61,619 bases of DNA from Thermoplasmata archaeon (GTDB taxonomy: Archaea; Thermoplasmatota; Thermoplasmata; Thermoplasmatales; Thermoplasmataceae). The notes below the pieces were generated by a model that saw only the letters and a program-made list of their open reading frames with translations, was not told the origin of the DNA and searched no databases. Location of the stretch: the NCBI GenBank assembly GCA_021794355.1, contig JAJYRA010000086.1:1-61619 (forward strand), in the 5' to 3' direction. Positions 52,738 to 61,619 of the stretch are shown one piece after another (positions within the stretch are counted from its first letter, which is position 1; each line of letters opens with the position of its first letter). A program made the position numbers and the translations under genes.

Positions 52738-52998
52738 ATGTGGGTAATTCTAGCATATGATATAAATAAAAAAAGAGTGAATGAAATAAGAAAAATATGT
52801 TTACCCTATTTAAGAAGGATACAAAACTCAGTTTTCGTAGGAGACATTACACGCGGCAATTTAACCATTTTAGTATCAAAATTAAATCGAAAAATCGAAA
52901 AATCTGAGGATTCTGTTGAAATATTTGTGTTAAGAGACCAAAAGTTGGCCAAACGACTATCTATTGGCATTAGCAAAGAATTTAGTAATATAATTTGA
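52738..52998 (+). CDS. cas2: Cas2, adaptation partner of Cas1
   Basis: An 86-residue ferredoxin-fold protein. It begins MWVILAYDINKKRVNEIRKI with the conserved acidic residue after the first strand, then LRRIQNSVFVGDITRGNL and EIFVLRDQKLAKRL. It starts 2 nt after cas1 and ends the cas operon. The Cas1-Cas2 pair is complete, so adaptation may be active. Confidence 0.93.
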   Translation: MWVILAYDINKKRVNEIRKICLPYLRRIQNSVFVGDITRGNLTILVSKLNRKIEKSEDSVEIFVLRDQKLAKRLSIGISKEFSNII

Positions 52999-53091
52999 AT
53001 CAACCTTAGACTTTTCCTAAAACTCAAGTTTACAACGGTTTAGAATGCAGAATTTCACATAATCCGTCATTTGCGCATTTTCCATAAGATT

Positions 53092-53550
53092 TTATTTTAA
53101 TTTTTTTGTATTACCTACCATTTTATCGAAGAACGGTTTCAGTTTGAGTATGTTCATTAACTGTTCCGCATCCTGATCCATCTCGCTGAGATTCCATTCC
53201 ATCTTCCTTTTTTCATATAATGATCCGACTGCCTGTACATTCCGGAGGGTCTCTAACGCCCTTTCTCCACTCATGTCCATCCCGGAATCCTTTAATTTCT
53301 GTCTCAGGATACGCAATGCGAGCAATGCAATGACACATACAAACATGTGCAGGGATATCTGCTGATCTGTCCATGTGAACATGGGCGTTACAGATACGTT
53401 ATCGTCATAGTTCATCTTCCTGAATCCATCCTCTATGATCCACCGATCCTTGTAATGCTCAATGATGGATGATGTTTCCATGTCAAGCCTGTCCGTGAAG
53501 AGGATATTCTTTCCGAACGTGAAATCAACCAGATCGAGACTGTGGAAGAT
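53092..53550 (-). pseudogene. C-terminal fragment of an IS1634-family transposase
   Basis: About 150 codons remain: FGKNILFTDRLDMETSSIIE followed by HYKDRWIIEDGFRKMNYD (the C-terminal Y-R-E region) and WTDQQISLHMFVCVIALLAL. The N-terminal two thirds are missing; the break at about 53550 joins another IS fragment in the opposite orientation. It differs from the intact transposase at 30510, so it came from a different element. Confidence 0.85.
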
Positions 53551-53881
53551 TGAACTGCAGAAGTTTGCAGATGAATCTCATCTCGATATAACAGTATGTC
53601 ACTTTCCTCCAGGCATGAGCAAGTGGAATAAGATTGAGCATCGCATGTTCTCATACATCACCATAAACTGGCGTGGAAAACCCCTGAGATCCTATGAAAC
53701 CATAATAGAACTCATAGGCAACACACGAACAAAGAACGGGTTAAAGATATCCACAGATATTGATACCGGGATATACGAAACGGGAAAAAAGATATCAGAT
53801 GAGGATCTGGAAAAGATAAAACTGATCAGGGATGAATTTCACGGTAACTGGAATTACACAATTGGTTCAAGAACCAGATAA
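53551..53881 (+). pseudogene. C-terminal fragment of an ISAzo13-family transposase
   Basis: The last ~110 codons of an ISAzo13 transposase: LWKIELQKFADESHLDITV, then CHFPPGMSKWNKIEHRMFSY, INWRGKPLRSYETIIELIG and the C-terminal EFHGNWNYTI. The 5' part is gone. Its stop is followed within about 30 nt by a truncated CRISPR repeat, so the element or a deletion it caused ended in that mini-array. Confidence 0.88.
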
Positions 53882-53908
53882 AAATGAAATGTTATTCATT
53901 TCCAAGTC

Positions 53909-54052
53909 CTAAGTGTGATGGCGCCTATTACTTGTTGAGTATGAACAAGTACAGTGGTATGCGGGGGACTTAAACTAAGTGTGATGTTTATACCGCATAT
54001 AACTTTACCAAACGACATTAGAGTATGCGGGGGACTTAAACTAAGTGTGATG
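53909..54052 (+). CRISPR. Relic mini-array: two and a half 30-nt repeats
   Basis: Full repeats (start GTATGCGGGGGACTTAAA, end CTAAGTGTGATG) lie at 53957-53986 and 54023-54052. A truncated first repeat keeps only the last 12 bases (53909-53920). The two intervening segments are exactly 36 nt each. The repeat is unlike those of arrays A and C and has no leader or cas genes of its own; it is evidently the remains of a separate array beheaded by the IS debris to its left. Transcription direction is unknown. Confidence 0.8.
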
Positions 54053-54063
54053 GAGCCTATTAC

Positions 54064-54288
54064 CCTTGCACTCTACTATGTAGTAGTAATCCTTCAATGC
54101 TGACTATCCCGTGCTGTGTTATCATATCCCCTTGCACTCTACTATGTAGTAGTAATCCAAAATCATCGCAGCAATATACTGTATAACTATTATACCTTGC
54201 ACTCTACTATGTAGTAGTAATCCAAGGATGGGTCCACCCGTTCAGCCAGCCTTATGGATCCTTGCACTCTACTATGTAGTAGTAATCC
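54064..54288 (+). CRISPR. CRISPR array B: four 29-nt repeats
   Basis: The repeat starts CCTTGCACTCTACTA and ends TGTAGTAGTAATCC. Copies are at 54064, 54130, 54195 and 54260, all identical, with spacers of 37, 36 and 36 nt. It contains a 6-bp palindrome CTACTA/TAGTAG able to form a small hairpin. It begins only 11 nt after the relic mini-array, yet its repeat is different. No dedicated cas genes are visible. Confidence 0.93.
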
Positions 54289-54577
54289 TGGTTTCCTTTC
54301 CTCTTACGGATTATGAATGCCACGTATAAATATATAGAGTAATACAAAATAGATAATACGGCAAAACTAGTGAAAATCGGACTGCGTGGAAAGATAATTG
54401 TGAAAAAAATTGAGATGGTTGTAAACTTCAGTTAAAGACGTTAATCTGAAAGGGAATTGTTAAACAGAGCAAAGAATGATCAAACCTTTAAATACTCTAA
54501 TATAAATGGATGCTTTGTCACTTTTTCTCAAAAATTAAAGAATGTTTTAATAGTAAAATTCCATGTTTTAGGAGCGG
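54289..54577 (+). promoter_or_regulatory. Leader of CRISPR array C
   Basis: About 290 nt, A/T-rich, without genes, between array B and array C. CCTTTAAATACTC near 54484 looks like a BRE-TATA promoter; transcription would start near 54510, about 65 nt before the first repeat. Polarity fits the repeat, whose 3' end (ATTGAAAG) is the usual crRNA 5' handle. New spacers are expected at this end. Confidence 0.7.
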
Positions 54578-57500
54578 GTAAAAATTGAACCTTGATAGGA
54601 TTGAAAGAAATCAAAAAAAGCAAGGCCGGACTGCATGCCTCGTAAAAATTGAACCTTGATAGGATTGAAAGTTGTTGACAGTCAGTCTGAAATTCCCATT
54701 TCCATACAGTAAAAATTGAACCTTGATAGGATTGAAAGATGGTACTCGCTGACAATGGGATAGCAGCAATAGATGTAAAAATTGAACCTTGATAGGATTG
54801 AAAGCTGTATCTGGATGGGATCATCGCATCCGCAATAATGTAAAAATTGAACCTTGATAGGATTGAAAGACCAGATGGTTGCGTATGGCCCCATTTAATA
54901 CGTCGTAAAAATTGAACCTTGATAGGATTGAAAGATGATCGCTTCCCAGGCAAAGAAGCATGTATTTTTGTAAAAATTGAACCTTGATAGGATTGAAAGC
55001 TGTGTTTGATTTTTCAAAGGCAGGGACATATACCGTGTAAAAATTGAACCTTGATAGGATTGAAAGGCTGACCGAAATTGGATTTATTATCCTATCCTTG
55101 TTGTAAAAATTGAACCTTGATAGGATTGAAAGTAATATCATTAGGGGCAATCTAAAAACATCACTAGTAAAAATTGAACCTTGATAGGATTGAAAGGGGC
55201 AAACAGGTACAATAAAAACCTGTAGTAACCCTGTAAAAATTGAACCTTGATAGGATTGAAAGTCTGTACTGGCAGTGTTAGAAGAGAATATTACCACGTA
55301 AAAATTGAACCTTGATAGGATTGAAAGGATTTAATGTTTTTGCGCTGTATGATTTCATCTATAGGTAAAAATTGAACCTTGATAGGATTGAAAGTTTTAC
55401 TATGTTTTAAAGAGGCAATTCCCTAAACTTGTAAAAATTGAACCTTGATAGGATTGAAAGCTGAAATTATTGCCGTTATCCCTGTCCCTAGGAGGAGTAA
55501 AAATTGAACCTTGATAGGATTGAAAGCCAGTAGGAGCTGAGCTAGGGACAGTGGCTGCAAGTGGTAAAAATTGAACCTTGATAGGATTGAAAGTTTTCTG
55601 GAGCCGCATAGGTCCTATGGATTGGACTTGGTAAAAATTGAACCTTGATAGGATTGAAAGATGAAATAATAATTAAAAGCATTAGTTGAATTTAACGTAA
55701 AAATTGAACCTTGATAGGATTGAAAGAGGGGCAGTTGGCACTCCAGAGCAATCCTCCATTATTGGTAAAAATTGAACCTTGATAGGATTGAAAGTTGTTA
55801 CTACAGTAACAGTTTTTTTACTCTTTTCGTAAAAATTGAACCTTGATAGGATTGAAAGTTGGACCTGGCCCGTGCATATTTCGATATTTTCGAGGAGTAA
55901 AAATTGAACCTTGATAGGATTGAAAGGGAATATAGATATATGCATAAAGTTGTATATACATAGTAAAAATTGAACCTTGATAGGATTGAAAGATGAAGTG
56001 CTTACCAAAATAGGCACCTATACCCGCCGTAAAAATTGAACCTTGATAGGATTGAAAGAATTTTCATTCTTACTATAATGGTAACCTTATCATAGTAAAA
56101 ATTGAACCTTGATAGGATTGAAAGTCAGAGATTTTCAGGATTTTTGATTTTTCGTAGGTTGTAAAAATTGAACCTTGATAGGATTGAAAGCTCCACAATT
56201 CCAATTAAGATTAGGATTAATCCTCCAGTAAAAATTGAACCTTGATAGGATTGAAAGTTGTGAATGGATTACAGCCGTATGGTCTATTTCCTGTAAAAAT
56301 TGAACCTTGATAGGATTGAAAGTGTTTTTGTTCCGCCGGGCTAATAACATCCATAAGCGTAAAAATTGAACCTTGATAGGATTGAAAGCTTATTTGCTTC
56401 GTCAACACCGATCCTGCAAAACGCGGTAAAAATTGAACCTTGATAGGATTGAAAGTATTGACTCTTTTAATTATTTCAAAACATCGCTCAAGTAAAAATT
56501 GAACCTTGATAGGATTGAAAGTGCTAAAGTCAATTGACCTATAGGATTCAAATTGTAAAAATTGAACCTTGATAGGATTGAAAGGTAATTCCAGATGCAG
56601 ATAAAGCAGTTCCACCTTCTAGTAAAAATTGAACCTTGATAGGATTGAAAGATTTTTTATTACATTATTATGTATCGGCTCATTACTGTAAAAATTGAAC
56701 CTTGATAGGATTGAAAGATAAAAACGCAATATAAAACTTTTATTTTATTTATGGTAAAAATTGAACCTTGATAGGATTGAAAGACCAACCTCTTGTAAAA
56801 GGTCGCTCAGGGCGTCTTCGTAAAAATTGAACCTTGATAGGATTGAAAGTTTGTGGACTGGACAACATCACTTATGGCCTCTCCGAGTAAAAATTGAACC
56901 TTGATAGGATTGAAAGCTCTTACGATGAGGACATTGAATTTCGACTCCCAGGGTAAAAATTGAACCTTGATAGGATTGAAAGTTGTTGGGGAATGCCGAA
57001 GCTGGAATAACATATTCCAGTAAAAATTGAACCTTGATAGGATTGAAAGTATACGGTGGAAGACGCCCTGAGCGACCTTTTACAAGTAAAAATTGAACCT
57101 TGATAGGATTGAAAGTAAAAGGAGGTATGAAGATGAATGATTGGATGAACAGTAAAAATTGAACCTTGATAGGATTGAAAGCCGAACAGCGCCACTTTTA
57201 GCATGGCAATGGACAGGTAAAAATTGAACCTTGATAGGATTGAAAGGATTTAGTCCCCCCGATCCTTTTATGTCTATCTCAAGTAAAAATTGAACCTTGA
57301 TAGGATTGAAAGATAAATAATCTTGATGGTGAGGATGCGAGTTCTACTGTAAAAATTGAACCTTGATAGGATTGAAAGTTTTATTTTTCTTTCTTGTTAT
57401 TTTTTTCTTATTTAGTAAAAATTGAACCTTGATAGGATTGAAAGTGTTGTTTTGATTCTTGTAGCCATTTTCTACTTTTGTAAAAATTGAACCTTGATAG

Positions 57501-60500
57501 GATTGAAAGCAGATGCTGGCAAATCTCTTAATGCAGAATCAACAAGTAAAAATTGAACCTTGATAGGATTGAAAGCCTACCGGTACTCTGGTGAACCTGA
57601 ATGCTACTATGTAAAAATTGAACCTTGATAGGATTGAAAGATATTATCTCATTTTTTCTTTTTTCTTTTTATATCTTGTAAAAATTGAACCTTGATAGGA
57701 TTGAAAGCCTTTCATGTTCAAGTCTTGTCTCATACGCTTTTTGTAAAAATTGAACCTTGATAGGATTGAAAGTTAGGTTTCCTTGAAATTCTTACAGCAT
57801 AGACCTGTAAAAATTGAACCTTGATAGGATTGAAAGAGAAGGTATTCGCAATTAAAATGGTCGTCCCCACACTCGTAAAAATTGAACCTTGATAGGATTG
57901 AAAGTTAGTATTACTGAATTTTCGAACGAAAAGATTAGACGTAAAAATTGAACCTTGATAGGATTGAAAGTCTCTTATAGGTCTTTTTGCAGTGTTCACA
58001 TTCTGTAAAAATTGAACCTTGATAGGATTGAAAGATAGGAATAAAATATCTTATACCTTCTTGAATAAATGGTAAAAATTGAACCTTGATAGGATTGAAA
58101 GGGAGGGGCAGAAGATTGTTGTGATGAAAATACCAGGGTAAAAATTGAACCTTGATAGGATTGAAAGAGGTAAAAAAAATGGATAAAAACGATGTAGAAA
58201 AATGTAAAAATTGAACCTTGATAGGATTGAAAGTGTTTTTTGAATGCCGGTGGTCCACGAATAGACCTTGTAAAAATTGAACCTTGATAGGATTGAAAGA
58301 TGAATCGTTCCTGCAATAAGGTTGTCCACGAATGTGTAAAAATTGAACCTTGATAGGATTGAAAGTTCCATCAGCTTATTTATCTTTTCCTGCGATTTTG
58401 TAAAAATTGAACCTTGATAGGATTGAAAGTCTTCCTCTTTTCTGCCTGTTTAGAAGAGTTAATACAGTAAAAATTGAACCTTGATAGGATTGAAAGAATA
58501 TAGGGCCAATAAGCGTGTATTCCACGTAGGCGTAAAAATTGAACCTTGATAGGATTGAAAGTAAAATGCTTAAAATTAGTGCGTCCCTTGGGATAACAGT
58601 AAAAATTGAACCTTGATAGGATTGAAAGTCCTTTATATACGATTTTTTAGAAAAATCCATAGCGGTAAAAATTGAACCTTGATAGGATTGAAAGGGATCC
58701 GGATCCGTATATAGGAGGAGTCTGGGATGTGTAAAAATTGAACCTTGATAGGATTGAAAGGGTACAGGAGTTCGATTTGAGATAAGATGTATCTTTGTAA
58801 AAATTGAACCTTGATAGGATTGAAAGGCCATTGTTAGTTATGTAGCGGGGCTACTACCGCAGTAAAAATTGAACCTTGATAGGATTGAAAGAAGCATACA
58901 AAAAATATTGTAAGCATAAAAGATATAAGTAAAAATTGAACCTTGATAGGATTGAAAGATGTATGTGGAGAATGGAGGGTCGACCGTAATGGAGAGTAAA
59001 AATTGAACCTTGATAGGATTGAAAGCTTAATTATTCGATATATTCAACAAATAATACTAATGTAAAAATTGAACCTTGATAGGATTGAAAGTATATTTCA
59101 GAGATGAAGAGTATTATCTGAGAGCCCGTAAAAATTGAACCTTGATAGGATTGAAAGGTTGTTAGCCGGCACTGAAGATTGTCAAAGCTTTGAGTAAAAA
59201 TTGAACCTTGATAGGATTGAAAGAGCGAATTTCCTTACAAATAGCGATGCTTTGTCTTGTAAAAATTGAACCTTGATAGGATTGAAAGTTCAGATCAATC
59301 AAAGTGCCTGTGGGGACATATTTAGTAAAAATTGAACCTTGATAGGATTGAAAGTATATATCGAAATTAATCTAAGAGTAGGCTACAGCGTAAAAATTGA
59401 ACCTTGATAGGATTGAAAGCTTAACCTTAAATTAGGATATGTGCTTAATGTCGAGTAAAAATTGAACCTTGATAGGATTGAAAGTCCATGTGTAGCTACA
59501 TTTGTTGCAATTCACCTTTGTAAAAATTGAACCTTGATAGGATTGAAAGGATTTCTCCACCAACATACAGTTAGCATTTTATGAGTAAAAATTGAACCTT
59601 GATAGGATTGAAAGTAAAATTAGATACGTGGTATATAGGGACGTTTGAAGTAAAAATTGAACCTTGATAGGATTGAAAGAATACATACAGATCATGTAGT
59701 TTGCGAGAAATAATGGGTAAAAATTGAACCTTGATAGGATTGAAAGTGCATGTTTCCCCATTGCGATGGGGTCCATACATAGTAAAAATTGAACCTTGAT
59801 AGGATTGAAAGAATGATGTCCTGGAAGAAATATTTGAGGACCTTGAACGTAAAAATTGAACCTTGATAGGATTGAAAGTTGAGTGGTCATTTTATCCTCC
59901 TCTTCCTCACTATTGTAAAAATTGAACCTTGATAGGATTGAAAGTTTTCACGGACATCTTTGTTATCCGGGCATTCGCAGTAAAAATTGAACCTTGATAG
60001 GATTGAAAGCTTTCATACAATCATCTCACATTCTGTTGAAAACATGTAAAAATTGAACCTTGATAGGATTGAAAGAAAATCCCTTAAGGCCAGTTTCGCC
60101 CCCTCTTCATTGTAAAAATTGAACCTTGATAGGATTGAAAGTTGGCTTGAGAGGGGTTGTTTTTGTTCCAGGAGAAGTAAAAATTGAACCTTGATAGGAT
60201 TGAAAGTGTTAGTAGGTCTATTTCTCGTGGTTTACTTCCGGTAAAAATTGAACCTTGATAGGATTGAAAGGGGAATAGGGCAAAACGATCCAATCTCCTG
60301 GACGGTAAAAATTGAACCTTGATAGGATTGAAAGAGGGTGAGGAAACATCGATCGTGATCAGTCTTACCGGTAAAAATTGAACCTTGATAGGATTGAAAG
60401 AAAGTTGCTATGGCTCTTATATTGGCTTTAGTAGTGGTAAAAATTGAACCTTGATAGGATTGAAAGAAGAGAAAAACTATTGCAATCATGATCGTTATTG

Positions 60501-61457
60501 AGGTAAAAATTGAACCTTGATAGGATTGAAAGTAAATATAATAAGGCAAAATGTATTGTATTGTGCATGTAAAAATTGAACCTTGATAGGATTGAAAGGG
60601 TAGAGTTTTGTTGGACGTTCCGTTGTTATACTCGTAAAAATTGAACCTTGATAGGATTGAAAGAGTTCATATTTCGTTGAGGGTGCGTTGGGCAGGAACA
60701 GTAAAAATTGAACCTTGATAGGATTGAAAGGGGATTTTACTTAAAAATATGAGTAGAGACATTGTAGGTAAAAATTGAACCTTGATAGGATTGAAAGAAC
60801 ATAGCGGATTTTTCGTTGTCGTCTATTTCTTCAGTAAAAATTGAACCTTGATAGGATTGAAAGTTATATCGGCTCTATAACCATCAATCTCTAATTTATG
60901 TAAAAATTGAACCTTGATAGGATTGAAAGTTCCAATAAGTCTAAATGTTGTAATTCATACTCAGTGTAAAAATTGAACCTTGATAGGATTGAAAGTCTAA
61001 CGGTTCTTCTTGTTTGTCTACCTTAATATCGTAAAAATTGAACCTTGATAGGATTGAAAGGTGAGCAAATATATCTATTTTTTTATATTTATCTAAGTAA
61101 AAATTGAACCTTGATAGGATTGAAAGAGTGGAACTAAATACAATGGAGATATAAATACCACTGTAAAAATTGAACCTTGATAGGATTGAAAGTTATCCAT
61201 TTTTTCTCACATTCACAGGTCATACCTGTGTAAAAATTGAACCTTGATAGGATTGAAAGAAATTGTATTTCGTCTAGAAGTAATAAACGCGATATAGTAA
61301 AAATTGAACCTTGATAGGATTGAAAGTGTTATTTTCAGGCTGACGACTTTGTCTCCATATTTGTAAAAATTGAACCTTGATAGGATTGAAAGACATCTTT
61401 CTCAGCATCGATCACATCGAATAGGAGGTAAAAATTGAACCTTGATAGGATTGAAAG
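54578..61457 (+). CRISPR. CRISPR array C: 105 identical 30-nt repeats, 104 spacers
   Basis: The repeat starts GTAAAAATTGAACC and ends TTGATAGGATTGAAAG. By direct counting there are 105 copies (first 54578-54607, last 61428-61457), with unit spacing of 64-68 nt and spacers of 34-38 nt. No variant repeat was noticed, not even the last one. The ATTGAAAG end gives the polarity (left to right) and the 5' handle. It lies downstream of the I-D cas operon and is its most likely partner. Spacers 34 (56784-56819) and 38 (57050-57085) are partly complementary; spacers 43 and 47 are T-rich low-complexity sequence. Open frames read through the array are artefacts. Confidence 0.98.
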
Positions 61458-61524
61458 GATGATAACCTATAATATTTGTTGTTACCTTGAGGGTAACTGG
61501 TCAGTCTTGAGTGCATGACACTTA

Positions 61525-61619
61525 TTATCCTGGTTTTGGATTCTTGCCCTTTCTCACTATGACCTTTGGTGTATCCTTTATGAAACTGTTTTTCCTGAGC
61601 TTTGATGTGTAATATATGG
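61525..61619 (-). CDS. Partial gene at the right edge (C-terminus only)
   Basis: A minus-strand frame enters from outside the window and ends IYYTSKLRKNSFIKDTPKVI then VRKGKNPKPG before a TAA. The lysine-rich tail looks coding, but with only 31 codons no family can be named. It faces array C, so the gene is convergent with it. Confidence 0.4.
   Translation of the reverse strand, partial: IYYTSKLRKNSFIKDTPKVIVRKGKNPKPG

Noticed and set aside
55467-55563. Spacers 14 and 15 share CTAGGGACAG on opposite strands
   Set aside because: Ten bases only, without extension on either side; not enough to claim a common protospacer.
58234-58335. Spacers 56 and 57 share GTCCACGAAT, suggesting a second pair from one target
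   Set aside because: Only ten bases match and not at the same offset; may be chance. A database match of both would be needed.
54578-61457. Many open frames of 60-160 codons on the minus strand with recurring FNPIKVQFL, FQSYQGSIFT or LSILSRFNFY units, looking like a repeat protein
   Set aside because: They are translations of the CRISPR repeat in its three minus-strand frames; unit length equals repeat plus spacer, and the intervening residues are spacer sequence.

Overview
The window looks like a chromosome segment of an acidophilic, thermophilic archaeon, most likely a member of Thermoplasmatales/Thermoplasmata. The evidence is the archaeal/eukaryal translation cluster (eS19, PDCD5-like, eL39, eL31, aIF6), TATA boxes about 25 nt upstream of leaderless start codons, GGTGAT-type ribosome binding sites inside operons, an archaeal pyrimidine/FtsZ neighbourhood, a secreted S53 (kumamolisin-type) acid protease, and urocanase plus S9 peptidase genes typical of a peptide scavenger. 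The species cannot be named from the sequence alone.

Layout. 1-13 kb is core genome: translation genes, pyrE, ftsZ, pyrF, a conserved coiled-coil protein, a sugar-nucleotidyltransferase, hutU, a DUF998-type membrane protein, an S9 peptidase and an alkaline-phosphatase-superfamily hydrolase. 13-21 kb is accessory DNA: a three-gene unit ending in a protein with a HEPN-like R-x4-H motif, a RelE/ParE-type toxin-antitoxin pair, a hicBA pair whose hicB is frameshifted, an acetyltransferase, a winged-helix operon preceded by three 15-bp-spaced iterons, and several degenerate dispersed repeats. 21-30 kb carries a complete ECF transporter (T, fused A1A2, S), a secreted phosphoesterase, a HAD phosphatase and tRNA-Thr(TGT). 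30-34.4 kb holds an IS1634-type element and a 10-repeat CRISPR array (array A) that has been broken twice, once by foreign gene fragments and once by a 154-bp MITE. 34.5-41.4 kb returns to core genes (dapB-like, purH, the S53 protease) plus a MazF-type toxin module. 41.9-43.4 kb is an ISL3-type transposase gene split by another copy of the same MITE.

43.6-53 kb is a complete subtype I-D CRISPR-Cas locus: a csa3-like CARF regulator diverging from cas6-cas10d-csc2(cas7)-csc1(cas5)-cas3'-cas4-cas1-cas2. The HD nuclease motif lies in Cas10d and the helicase is a stand-alone Cas3', the I-D hallmark. An in-frame internal start with its own ribosome binding site near the 3' end of cas10d would yield a 132-residue Cas11d. 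53.1-53.9 kb is IS debris, which truncates a relic mini-array (30-nt repeat). A second small array (29-nt repeat, 4 copies) follows. From 54.6 kb to 61.46 kb runs a very large array (array C) of 105 apparently identical 30-nt repeats and 104 spacers, read left to right.

The most notable observations are: the MITE family with 8-bp target duplications, one copy sitting inside a CRISPR repeat; the Cas11d internal start; two array C spacers that share 27 nt on opposite strands; the HEPN-like operon; the iteron-controlled wHTH operon; and the non-spacer gene fragments inside array A.
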